Positions 32,701 through 40,623 of a stretch of DNA of 64,000 nt are shown piece after piece; position 1 is the first letter of the stretch; each line of letters starts with the position of its first letter. The stretch is taken from contig JARGOX010000007.1 in NCBI GenBank assembly GCA_029233925.1, positions 62,001 to 126,000 on the forward strand, in the 5' to 3' direction. Source of the stretch: Rhizobiaceae bacterium. GTDB taxonomy: Bacteria > Pseudomonadota > Alphaproteobacteria > Rhizobiales > Rhizobiaceae. A program made the translations under genes and the position numbers. The notes below the pieces were generated by a model. The model was not told where the DNA came from, made no database searches, and saw only the letters and a list, made by a program, of their open reading frames with translations.

Positions 32701-33288
32701 ATCGTCGGATGCGCTATCCTTGTAGAAACCCACAATGTCACCATCGGTGGTCACGCCGAGGCCGTTCAGGCATCGATTGACGTAATTGAAATATCCGATG
32801 ATCTGATTGGCTTCGAGAATCTGGCCGTCATCAAAGCCGGCCTCGCGCAATTGCACAACATCCTGCTCGACCATGTCGCCGGGCTGAAGTGTCAGTTTAT
32901 GCGCATAGTGCATCATCGCAGCTTCCGCACCCTCGAACACCATATCCGGCAGGTCGAGACGCAAGGCCTGTTCGATGGCATCGGCGCGCTGATCATCGTC
33001 AATCAGATGACGGGCATTGGCCCAGTGATTGGCAAAGGAATAGGCGCAATCGTTCAGCAGTGACACATAGGAGGAAATGGTCTCCTGCAGCCACAGGGGC
33101 AAAGTATTGGCATCATCGTGGAGCGCTGCACGATAGAGTATGACATGTCCGCGCATTGTATTGGGACGATGCGAATGCACCCGCATGACATTATCAACCG
33201 TGCCATGGGGTGTGCGCGCCATGGCAAGTGCCTCCAGCAGGTCACTGTCGGCATTTTCATCATCGATCATGCTAATCCAGGCTGACAT
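32692..33288 (-). CDS. Carboxymuconolactone decarboxylase / AhpD-like protein
   Basis: This is a 198-residue protein of the all-helical CMD/AhpD superfamily, of the uncharacterised peroxidase-related type. The conserved helix is seen as ETISSYVSLLNDCAYSFANHWANA. The usual redox CxxC is CAYS here, so only one Cys remains and thiol peroxidase activity is doubtful. The His of the family (NHW) is kept. ATG 33288 has GGAGG seven bases upstream. It sits between the ABC permease and the 2OG oxygenase in the same operon, so it may handle an intermediate or peroxide formed there. The exact reaction is unknown. Confidence 0.75.
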   Translation of the reverse strand: MSAWISMIDDENADSDLLEALAMARTPHGTVDNVMRVHSHRPNTMRGHVILYRAALHDDANTLPLWLQETISSYVSLLNDCAYSFANHWANARHLIDDDQRADAIEQALRLDLPDMVFEGAEAAMMHYAHKLTLQPGDMVEQDVVQLREAGFDDGQILEANQIIGYFNYVNRCLNGLGVTTDGDIVGFYKDSASDDIA

Positions 33289-33325
33289 GTTTCCTCCGAG
33301 TGTTGTTGTGCGTTCAAGGTGCCGT

Positions 33326-34093
33326 TCAACTGCCTTCATCGGTGCGCATCCGCCGCTCCAGCCAGCGTACACCGGCCGATACAATCAGGATGAGCACCAG
33401 GTATTCGACAATCAGGATCGTGTAGATTTCCAGCGAGCGATATTCCGTCACAACCAGTTCGTTGGCCCGGCGCGTCAGTTCCTGCATGCCGATGACCGAG
33501 ACCAGTGAAGACATTTTCAGCATATAGACCAGTTGGTTTCCGAGCGCGGGCAGTATGCGCTTGATGGCCTGCGGCAGAATGATAAAGCGCATTGTGTCGG
33601 TGTAACTCAGTGATATGGATCGCGCCGCCTCATATTGGCCCCGATGGATCGACTGTATGCCGGCGCGGAAAATTTCTGCCTGAAATGCACTGTCCGACAG
33701 CGCGAGGGCCAGCACTCCGGCCCAGAATACACCAATCTGTATGTCGGCGATTTGCGGAAGGCCGTAATAGACCCACAGGATCATCACCAGGATGGGGATC
33801 GCCCGGATACATTCAACATAGGTTCTGTTGAAAAGTTTGAGGGCGCGGTTTTCCGAAAGGCCCGGCAGCGCCACAAGCAGACCGACAACAACGGAAATCA
33901 TAATGGCTGTCACTGAGAGCAGCAAAGTGTATTTCAATCCGCCGATGAGAAACAGCAGATTGTTCATGCCGCTCTTGGTCATCGGAGAGACCACATACCA
34001 ACCCCAATTGTTGGAGCATCCGCTGAGCAGAACCGCAATTAATGAGAGTGCCAGCATTTTGAAAAGAGTGCGGTGATGTCCGGCCAGGCGCAT
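33326..34093 (-). CDS. Polar amino-acid ABC permease with lipobox-like N-terminus
   Basis: This is a 255-residue permease of the HisMQ/GlnP family. The coupling loop is seen as EAARSISLSYTDTMRFIILPQAIKRILPALGNQ, together with the conserved FWAGVLALALSDSAFQAEIFRAGI region. Before the first permease helix the protein has a signal-like segment ending LIAVLLSGCSNNWGWYVVSP, which fits a lipobox (LSGC), an uncommon but not unheard-of feature. ATG 34093 is preceded by GGAG. It lies 29 bases after the ATPase stop and should act with that ATPase and the binding protein on the other strand. Confidence 0.88.
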   Translation of the reverse strand: MRLAGHHRTLFKMLALSLIAVLLSGCSNNWGWYVVSPMTKSGMNNLLFLIGGLKYTLLLSVTAIMISVVVGLLVALPGLSENRALKLFNRTYVECIRAIPILVMILWVYYGLPQIADIQIGVFWAGVLALALSDSAFQAEIFRAGIQSIHRGQYEAARSISLSYTDTMRFIILPQAIKRILPALGNQLVYMLKMSSLVSVIGMQELTRRANELVVTEYRSLEIYTILIVEYLVLILIVSAGVRWLERRMRTDEGS

Positions 34094-34122
34094 GGTGATT
34101 CTCCAGGTGGCAGGGAGCAGCA

Positions 34123-34899
34123 TCAATGCCCCAAAATCTGTTGCAAAAACCTTTGGCAGCGTTCGGTTCGCGGATTGCCGAAGAATGTTTCAGGATTAGC
34201 GGATTCAACAATCTCACCGGCGTCCATGAACATCATCGTATCGGCGACCCGCTTGGCAAAGCCCATTTCGTGGGTAACGCAAACCATGGTCATTCCGCTT
34301 TCAGCCAGTTCGGTCATGACATCGAGAACTTCGGAGATCATTTCCGGATCAAGGGCTGAAGTCGGTTCGTCAAACAGCATGATGCGCGGTTCCATGCACA
34401 AAGAGCGTGCTATGGCCACGCGCTGTTGTTGCCCGCCGGACAGCTGGGAGGGATATTTGTCTGCCTGTTCGGGAATATGCACCCGTTCAAGATAGAGTTC
34501 GGCGCGTTCGCGGGCTTGCGCCTTCGTCATCTTGCGTGCGCGTTGCGGCCCGATCATCAGGTTTTCAAGAACGGTCAGGTGCGGAAAAAGATTGAACTGC
34601 TGGAAGACCATGCCGACTTCCTGCCGCACCGCGCGGATGTTCTTTTCGTCATCGTCAAGTTCAGTGCCGTCAACGATGATGCGACCTGACTGGTGGCGTT
34701 CCAGCCGGTTGATACAGCGGATCATGGTTGATTTTCCCGATCCGGAAGGACCGCAGACAACCAGTTTTTCACCCGGCAGGACAGCCAGATTGATATCCTT
34801 CAGTGCCTGGAAATCCTCGAACCATTTGTTGACATCGATGAGTTCGATAATGGGGGCTGTCCGCCCGGCAGAACGCGCATCGCTGGCAGGGTCCGTCAC
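34123..34899 (-). CDS. Polar amino-acid ABC transporter ATPase
   Basis: This is a 258-residue ATPase of the GlnQ/HisP group. Walker A is [18 protein letters not shown], the Q-loop [13 protein letters not shown], the signature [15 protein letters not shown], Walker [15 protein letters not shown], and the switch [13 protein letters not shown]. It begins with about 30 variable residues. GTG 34899 is chosen because AGGAGGAG lies just upstream; the frame back to 34950 is not supported. It is the first gene of the six-gene minus-strand operon and diverges from the binding-protein gene. Confidence 0.92.
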   Translation of the reverse strand: MTDPASDARSAGRTAPIIELIDVNKWFEDFQALKDINLAVLPGEKLVVCGPSGSGKSTMIRCINRLERHQSGRIIVDGTELDDDEKNIRAVRQEVGMVFQQFNLFPHLTVLENLMIGPQRARKMTKAQARERAELYLERVHIPEQADKYPSQLSGGQQQRVAIARSLCMEPRIMLFDEPTSALDPEMISEVLDVMTELAESGMTMVCVTHEMGFAKRVADTMMFMDAGEIVESANPETFFGNPRTERCQRFLQQILGH

Positions 34900-35061
34900 G
34901 GATGAGCTCCTCCTTCGTATATGACGAAGCTTATATTGCGTTGCGCCCAAAGTGCGCCCTGCAATCGCTCCATGATCGTTCCACGGCCTGGTTTGCCTGC
35001 CAAGGGCGGCAAAATCGCTTATTATTGTTGACTTTCCTGACTATCATTGAGTTTATTGTGG

Positions 35062-35086
35062 TGCAACAAATTTATCCGATTGCAAT
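35062..35086. promoter_or_regulatory. Operator-like motif, copy B (divergent promoter)
   Basis: TGCAACAAATTTA (35062-35074), six bases, then TGCAAT (35081-35086), identical in sequence and spacing to copy A. It lies in the 253-base region between the divergent ATPase and binding-protein genes, 67 bases before the latter. The site is well placed to control both directions. Confidence 0.65.
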
Positions 35087-35152
35087 TCCTGGGATAATTC
35101 GAAAAACTCAAATTGCGCTTTCCAGAGGGGCGCTGAAAAGGAAGGAAGACAG

Positions 35153-35929
35153 ATGAGATTTGTGAAAACATGCCTGATTGCACTTGTGCTTGTGGCGGGT
35201 GCATCAGCTGCACATGCGCAGTCCGCACTACAGGAAATACTCAGTGATGGGGTTTTGAAAGTCGGCACGACCGGCGACTGGAACCCGATGACCATGCGGG
35301 ATCCGGCAAGCAACAGCTACAAGGGTTATGATATCGATGTGATGACCGAACTCGCCAAGGATCTGGGCGTTGAAGTCGAATTTGTGCCAACCGACTGGAA
35401 AACCCTGGTCAATGGTGTCGTTGCCAAGAAATATCACATGACCGGGTCCGCATCGATTTCGCCTGGGCGGGCAAAGGCTGCCGGTTACTCCAACAGTTAT
35501 TTCTCGCTTGCCACCGTGCCGCTGATTCTGGCTGAAAACGCCGACAAGTTCAAAGACTGGAGCGATCTCGACAAGCCGGAAGTTACCGTCGCGGCGACAC
35601 TTGGCACAACGCAGGAAAAGCAGGTCAAAGAGTTTTTTCCCAATGCCAAACACCAGATTGTGGAAGCCCCGGCGCGTGACTTTCAAGAAGTGCTTTCCGG
35701 GCGCGCAGACGCCCATATAACATCAAATGTGGAGGCCTATAAGCTGGTGGCAAAATATCCGCAGATGATGGTTGTCACGGTGTCTGCTCCGAAGGCGCCA
35801 ACACCGATCGCCATGCTGCTGCCGCAGGACGATCAGATCTGGATCAACTATGTCAATACCTGGATCAGTCTGAAAAAGGAGGGCGGCTTTTTTGACGCGC
35901 TGGCTGTCAAGTGGCAGCTGTCAAACTGA
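35153..35929 (+). CDS. Periplasmic amino-acid-type binding protein
   Basis: This is a 258-residue type II solute-binding protein (SBP_bac_3). A signal peptide ends at AAHA before QSALQ. The family start VLKVGTTGDWNPMTMRDP is followed by the GYDIDVMTELAKDLGVEVEFVPTDW block and ISPGRAKAAGYSNSYF. This subgroup is close to cyclohexadienyl-dehydratase-like and polar amino-acid binding proteins. AGGAAG precedes the start. It should feed the permease and ATPase encoded divergently. The ligand is unknown but is presumably the substrate of the neighbouring oxygenase and amidohydrolase. Confidence 0.9.
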   Translation: MRFVKTCLIALVLVAGASAAHAQSALQEILSDGVLKVGTTGDWNPMTMRDPASNSYKGYDIDVMTELAKDLGVEVEFVPTDWKTLVNGVVAKKYHMTGSASISPGRAKAAGYSNSYFSLATVPLILAENADKFKDWSDLDKPEVTVAATLGTTQEKQVKEFFPNAKHQIVEAPARDFQEVLSGRADAHITSNVEAYKLVAKYPQMMVVTVSAPKAPTPIAMLLPQDDQIWINYVNTWISLKKEGGFFDALAVKWQLSN

Positions 35930-36016
35930 AGGCATGCTAATCTAAAAGCACAGTTCGAAACCCGGGTTTGACGTCAAAGTCGCATTGGGGTTTCGCTCTT
36001 CACGCATGGATGTTTC

Positions 36017-36043
36017 AGGACCGCCTGACTGGCGGTCCTTTTT
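36017..36043 (+). terminator. Intrinsic terminator between binding-protein and GST genes
   Basis: AGGACCGCC (36017-36025) pairs with GGCGGTCCT (36031-36039) around a TGACT loop and is followed by a T tract to 36043. It is a strong Rho-independent terminator 88 bases after the binding-protein stop and only 12 bases before the GST start. It should make the downstream GST and creatininase genes less expressed than the binding protein unless read through. Confidence 0.82.
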
Positions 36044-36055
36044 CGGGGAAAGCTG

Positions 36056-36712
36056 ATGATCCGGCTCTATTCAATTCCGCCCAGCCTTTACAGCGCCAAA
36101 ACGCGTATCGTGCTGAGGGCCAAGGGACTTGCGTGGGAAGATGTTCCGCCGCCGGGTGGCTATGCCAGCGACGTCTACAAACAGATCGTACCGTCCGGTA
36201 CCTTGCCGGCGATTGATCATGACGGTTTTCTGCTGGCCGATTCCGAAGCGATCAACGAATACCTCAATGAACTGGTACCTGAACCGGCATTATGGCCCGA
36301 AGGTCTGCAGGCACGTGCGCAGGCCCGGTTCCTTTCACGGTTTCACGATACACGTCTGGAGCCCTCTGTGCGCACCCTGTTTGCCCATGTCGATCCGGCC
36401 AGGCGTGATCCGGTGGTGGTTGAGACGCAGACCCTGCTCATTGCGGAGCGGCTTGCCCAATTGGCGCGCATTTCCAGCCCGTCGCCTCTGATGACGGGGG
36501 AACAGCTCAGTCTGGCCGATTGTGGTTATGCCATTACCTTGTGCGTTCTGGACCTGTTGAACAGTGGAATGAATCTGGGCATCACACTTCCACCATCCCT
36601 TTTGGATTACAGCAAGGCTTTGCGCACAGAGCCGAATGTTGCCGCAGAGCTGGCTCAGTATGAACCGGCCATGGCGTTATGGCTGGAATCGGAACTTGGA
36701 AGCCTTCCATGA
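36056..36712 (+). CDS. Glutathione S-transferase family protein
   Basis: This is a 218-residue GST. The thioredoxin-like N-terminal domain is seen as LYSIPPSLYSAKTRIVLRAKGLAWEDV, PSGTLPAIDHDGFLLADSEAINEYLNE, with the Ser of SxxSAK as likely catalytic residue and DSEAI as the glutathione-binding motif. An all-helical C-terminal domain follows, with SLADCGYAI. The N-terminal pattern resembles zeta-class or maleylacetoacetate-isomerase-like enzymes, which isomerise ring-cleavage products. That would fit a catabolic island but is only inference. Its stop overlaps the next start by ATGA. Confidence 0.85.
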   Translation: MIRLYSIPPSLYSAKTRIVLRAKGLAWEDVPPPGGYASDVYKQIVPSGTLPAIDHDGFLLADSEAINEYLNELVPEPALWPEGLQARAQARFLSRFHDTRLEPSVRTLFAHVDPARRDPVVVETQTLLIAERLAQLARISSPSPLMTGEQLSLADCGYAITLCVLDLLNSGMNLGITLPPSLLDYSKALRTEPNVAAELAQYEPAMALWLESELGSLP

Positions 36713-37449
36713 GGCTGGATCTTTCCACCTGGCAGGAAGTCGAGCATTATCTGGACGAACGGGACGGCATTTTTTTGCCGACTGGTTCCATTGAGCAGCA
36801 TGGTCCGATCGGGCTGATTGGCACTGACAGTCTTTGTGCACAGGATATTGCCACAGGCGCGGGGGAACTGATCGGCGCAATGGTTGCTCCAACCATTCAA
36901 TATACACCGGCACCCTTCAACATGAGTTTTCCCGGCACAGTGTCGCTATCGGCAGAGACCTTTGGCCGCGTGGTTGATGAGGTTGTCGATGGGCTGATGC
37001 ACCACGGGTTTCGCCATATCTATGTGCTCAACGGGCACGGCGCCAATCTGGAGCCGCTTCGCAATGTGCTGGCCGACAGGGCCGAATGCTGCCGGATCAA
37101 AAGCTGGTGGGACTTTGCACCGGTCAATGTCCTGCGTCGCAAATGGTACGGGGACTGGGAAGGCATGCACGCAACCCCATCTGAAGTTGCAATCACCCAG
37201 GCACGCCATCGCGTGGTGCTCCATGAGATGCTCGATCTCCCGGAAAGATTGTCCGCTGTCTATATGGCCGAGCATGCAGGAGACCGGCATGGATCGGCAG
37301 AAGAGCACAGGGCGCGGTTTCCCGACGGACGTGTCGGTTCACATTCCTCGCTTGCAACGCCTGAACAGGGCAGAGAGCTTTATGAGACAGCCTGCCAATC
37401 GGTCGCTGAAGATTTTGCTCAGTTTGTTGCCGGACAGACCATTTCCTGA
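36709..37449 (+). CDS. Creatininase-family amidohydrolase
   Basis: This is a 246-residue metal-dependent hydrolase of the creatininase family, which opens cyclic amides such as creatinine and related lactam or formamide substrates. Metal ligands are seen in PTGSIEQHGP (Glu and His), IGTDSLCAQDIA (Asp), NGHGANLEPL (His) and MHATPSEVAI (Glu). The ATG at 36709 overlaps the GST stop; the frame upstream to 36679 is not needed. Creatinine itself is unlikely because no creatinase or sarcosine oxidase is adjacent. With the importer and oxygenase nearby, a cyclic amide intermediate is plausible. Confidence 0.88.
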   Translation: MRLDLSTWQEVEHYLDERDGIFLPTGSIEQHGPIGLIGTDSLCAQDIATGAGELIGAMVAPTIQYTPAPFNMSFPGTVSLSAETFGRVVDEVVDGLMHHGFRHIYVLNGHGANLEPLRNVLADRAECCRIKSWWDFAPVNVLRRKWYGDWEGMHATPSEVAITQARHRVVLHEMLDLPERLSAVYMAEHAGDRHGSAEEHRARFPDGRVGSHSSLATPEQGRELYETACQSVAEDFAQFVAGQTIS

Positions 37450-37793
37450 GCCGACACTGTCGCCACATTGCCGATTTCAGCTTTTTCATACCTTTCAAAC
37501 AGATCGCCGAAACGCGCCACCATTTTCTCCTGAGGCTGATTTTTGAGGCTTTTCAACAGGTAAGGGAGGGGCGTACGTGGAAAGATATTCTTCCAATCGG
37601 ATGTTTGCTAAAATAAAGCGGTTGAATACAGTAAAAATTCAACCGGATTAAACTAAAGTGGCTTGCGTACAAGGAATAAACCGGATTAAAAGAACATACG
37701 TTCATTTATTTTAGATGGGCGTCAAAATTGAAAGCGCATGCGCTTTGCCGGTGGATTGAGGGTCTGCCGGTTTTGGGAGGAGAGTTTTGGAAA
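37450..37793. other. Promoter region of the acyl-CoA synthetase / Liv operon
   Basis: No gene is seen in this stretch. It contains a perfect inverted repeat GGTTGAAT/ATTCAACC (37620-37627, 37637-37644). AACCGGATTAAA occurs as a 12-bp direct repeat at 37641-37652 and 37679-37690. The TetR-type palindrome at 37692-37703 and a strong GGAGGAGAG ribosome site at 37777-37785 follow. It is clearly a regulatory region. Confidence 0.6.
37692..37703. promoter_or_regulatory. TetR-type operator, copy 1
   Basis: GAACATACGTTC is an 11-of-12 match to the perfect palindrome found before the TetR gene at 45117-45128, and both are followed by ATT. It lies 90 bases before the acyl-CoA synthetase start, suggesting that the TetR protein also controls this operon. 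Confidence 0.6.
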
Positions 37794-39779
37794 ATGCCAT
37801 CGACGGGCAGCAATGCCGGCCGTGAGCCGGTGACTTTTCCGCAGTGTCTGCTGTTGAATGCCAACCGCTTTGCTGATCGCGTAGCCATGCGTCACAAGGA
37901 TCTGGGCGTATGGCAAAGCTGGACATGGGCACAGCAGCTTGAAGAGGTGCGCGCATTCTCGCTGGGTCTTCAGGATCTGGGCATCGGCCAGGGTGACAAA
38001 ATTGCCATTGTCGGCAGCAACCGGCCGAGGCTCTATTGGGCCTTTTGCGCCGTGCAGGCTCTGAAGGCCATTCCCGTTCCTGTCTATTCCGATGCCGTTG
38101 CCGAAGAAATGGCCTATGTGTTGAACCACTCGGGCGTGCAGCTGGCGATTGTGCAGGATCAGGAGCAGGTTGACAAAATCCTTTCCTTTTCGGAGGAAAT
38201 CCCGGCCCTTAAGGACGTGATCTATGATGAGCCGCGCGGATTGCGCGATTATGATCACGGCCATTTGCGCGACTATTCGGATGTCATGGCGCTGGGGCAG
38301 GCAAGTCTCAGCGCAAATAGCCAGCGCGCGCAGCAATGGGCCGATGCGATCAATGCCTCGGATGGGCAGGAAACATCCGTATTCCTTTATACGTCCGGTA
38401 CAACGGGGCGTTCAAAGGGTGTCATTCTGACCGCGGCAAATTCCGTCAAGGCCGCTCGGGATACCGCCAATTTCGATCATCTTACTGTCGATGACAATGT
38501 GCTGGCCTATCTGCCGCTGGCCTGGGTTGGTGACCATTATCTCAATTATGCGCAAGGCTATGTATCCGGTCTGTGCATGGCCTGTCCCGAGAGTGCTGAT
38601 ACCGTGCAAAATGACCTGCGCGAGATCGGCCCGACATTCTATTTTGCGCCGCCGCGGGTGTTCGAGGGCCTTTTGACCAATGTGATGATCCGCATGGAAG
38701 ATGCCAGCGCGATCAAGAAATCCATGTTCCACACGTTCCTGGCCGTCGCGAAGAAACATGGCGAAGCCATTCTGGAAGGTCGCCCCGTGCCGTTTTTGGG
38801 ACGCGTGGCCTATGCGCTGGGAAATTTCTTCGTTTACGGTCCTTTGAAGGACACTTTGGGTTTCACAAACATCCGGACAGCCTACACAGCTGGTGAAGCC
38901 ATCGGGCCGGACCTTTTTTCCTTTTTTCGCTCGCTGGGCATCAACCTCAAGCAGCTCTATGGCCAGACGGAAGCTTTCCTCTATGTGACCGCACAGAAGG
39001 ATGGTGAAATTCGCGCCGATACGGTCGGCAAGGCGGCCCCCGATGTGGTGCTTCGCATTTCGGAAGATGGCGAAGTGCAGTTCAAATCTCCTGGCATGTT
39101 TGTCGGTTATTATGGTGATGATGAAAAGACCAGGGAAACCCTGACCGAAGACGGGTTTGTCAAAACCGGTGACGCAGGCATTTTCGACAGCCATGGCGAC
39201 CTGAAAATCATCGACCGCGCCAAGGATGTCGGCAAGCTGACTGACGGGTCGCTTTTCGCGCCGAAGTACATCGAAAACAAGCTGAAATTCTTTCCCAATA
39301 TTCGCGAAGCCGTGGCGCTGGGTGATGGTCGCGAATTCTGCACCGTGCTGCTGAATATCGATCTGACAGCTGTTGGCAATTGGGCGGAGCGCAACAATAT
39401 TTCCTATGCGTCCTATCAGGAACTCGCCAATCTGCCGCAGGTTCTGGATATGATGATGGCGCATGTGGAGCAGGTGAATCGCGACCTGGCGGGTGAAGAA
39501 CTGGTCGCCGGCTCGCAGATTGCCCGCTTCCTGGTTCTGCACAAGGAACTGGATGCCGATGACGGTGAGCTGACGCGAACCCAGAAGGTGCGCCGCAGTT
39601 TCATTGCCGAGCGCTATAGCCCGCTGATCGGAGCACTTTATGACGGTTCAACGGAAAAATTTGTCAATACGGAAGTCACCTATGAGGACGGACGAAAGGG
39701 CAGTATTTCGGCAACTGTGCAGATCAGGGACGTCAAGACAAACCGGCCCATCAAGGCGCACAAGGAGGCGGCTGAATGA
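37794..39779 (+). CDS. AMP-dependent acyl-CoA synthetase (long-chain type)
   Basis: This 661-residue enzyme of the ANL superfamily activates a carboxylic acid to its CoA thioester through an acyl-AMP. The AMP-binding P-loop is FLYTSGTTGRSKGVI, the A5 motif is LYGQTEA, and the A7-A8 region is GFVKTGDAGIFDSHGDLKIIDRAKD. The lid domain with TRTQKVRR follows. The length and the YIENKL motif put it with long-chain/very-long-chain synthetases (FadD15-like). Synthetases of this type fused in operon with a Liv-type importer are common in proteobacteria and may act on an imported branched or aromatic acid. ATG 37794 is chosen for its strong site. Confidence 0.9.
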   Translation: MPSTGSNAGREPVTFPQCLLLNANRFADRVAMRHKDLGVWQSWTWAQQLEEVRAFSLGLQDLGIGQGDKIAIVGSNRPRLYWAFCAVQALKAIPVPVYSDAVAEEMAYVLNHSGVQLAIVQDQEQVDKILSFSEEIPALKDVIYDEPRGLRDYDHGHLRDYSDVMALGQASLSANSQRAQQWADAINASDGQETSVFLYTSGTTGRSKGVILTAANSVKAARDTANFDHLTVDDNVLAYLPLAWVGDHYLNYAQGYVSGLCMACPESADTVQNDLREIGPTFYFAPPRVFEGLLTNVMIRMEDASAIKKSMFHTFLAVAKKHGEAILEGRPVPFLGRVAYALGNFFVYGPLKDTLGFTNIRTAYTAGEAIGPDLFSFFRSLGINLKQLYGQTEAFLYVTAQKDGEIRADTVGKAAPDVVLRISEDGEVQFKSPGMFVGYYGDDEKTRETLTEDGFVKTGDAGIFDSHGDLKIIDRAKDVGKLTDGSLFAPKYIENKLKFFPNIREAVALGDGREFCTVLLNIDLTAVGNWAERNNISYASYQELANLPQVLDMMMAHVEQVNRDLAGEELVAGSQIARFLVLHKELDADDGELTRTQKVRRSFIAERYSPLIGALYDGSTEKFVNTEVTYEDGRKGSISATVQIRDVKTNRPIKAHKEAAE

Positions 39780-40609
39780 ACCAGCCTTCCATTCAGTCCG
39801 GCATACAGGCCGGCGTTCGGGCCGATGACGGGATCGAAAAGGGCGGCCTGCTTTTGCAGGTTGACAATATCTCCCTGTCCTTTGGCGGTGTGAAAGCCAT
39901 TTCCAATATTTCGTTCGACGTCAAAAAGGGCGAAATTCGCGCCATTATCGGCCCCAATGGGGCTGGTAAAACCTCGATGCTCAATGTCATCAACGGCTTC
40001 TATCACCCACAGGAAGGAAAAATTACCTTTCGCGGCAAAGAGCGCATTTCCATGCGGCCCCATGAGGCCGTCGGGCAGGGGATTGCCCGCACCTTCCAGA
40101 ACGTTGCGCTGTTCAAAGGCATGTCGACCCTCGACAACATCATGACGGGGCGTTCGGAACTGATGAAAAAGAACATGTTCTGGCAAATGCTGTGGCATGG
40201 ACCGGCGCTGAGTGAAGAGGTTGAACACCGCACCCGGGTCGAGGACATCATCGATTTTCTGGAAATCCAGCACATTCGCCGCACCCCCGTGGGCAATCTG
40301 CCCTATGGGCTGCAAAAGCGCGTGGAACTTGGCCGGGCGCTTGCGATGGAGCCGTCCCTGCTGCTGCTGGACGAGCCGATGGCCGGCATGAACCTGGAAG
40401 AAAAAGAAGACATGAGCCGTTTTATCATTGAGGTGAACCAGCAGTTCGGTACGACCATTGCCCTTATCGAGCATGACATGGGAGTGGTCATGGACCTTTC
40501 GGACAGGATCGTTGTTCTCGATTACGGCAAGAAAATTGCAGACGGCGCGCCTGAAGAGGTCAGGAACAATCAGGATGTCATTGATGCCTATCTTGGCGTA
40601 CCGCACTAG
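39776..40609 (+). CDS. Liv-type ABC ATPase (LivG-like), second importer
   Basis: This is a 277-residue ATPase. Walker A is GPNGAGKTSML, the signature region LPYGLQKRVELGRAL and Walker B LLLLDEPMAGMNLEE, with IEHDMGVVMD as the switch. Unlike the LivG of the first importer, the signature Gly is kept. The start overlaps the synthetase stop by ATGA, so the two genes are coupled. The protein is longer than standard LivG at its N-terminus (about 20 residues) and in the middle (MKKNMFWQMLWHGPALSEEVEH), a feature of LivG proteins paired with acyl-CoA synthetases. Confidence 0.9.
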   Translation: MNQPSIQSGIQAGVRADDGIEKGGLLLQVDNISLSFGGVKAISNISFDVKKGEIRAIIGPNGAGKTSMLNVINGFYHPQEGKITFRGKERISMRPHEAVGQGIARTFQNVALFKGMSTLDNIMTGRSELMKKNMFWQMLWHGPALSEEVEHRTRVEDIIDFLEIQHIRRTPVGNLPYGLQKRVELGRALAMEPSLLLLDEPMAGMNLEEKEDMSRFIIEVNQQFGTTIALIEHDMGVVMDLSDRIVVLDYGKKIADGAPEEVRNNQDVIDAYLGVPH

Positions 40610-40623
40610 AACGGGATAAACAG

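Noticed and set aside
38412-39542. 376-residue minus-strand open frame across the acyl-CoA synthetase gene
   Set aside because: It is the antisense of a well-conserved gene, has no recognisable domain and no plausible ribosome site.
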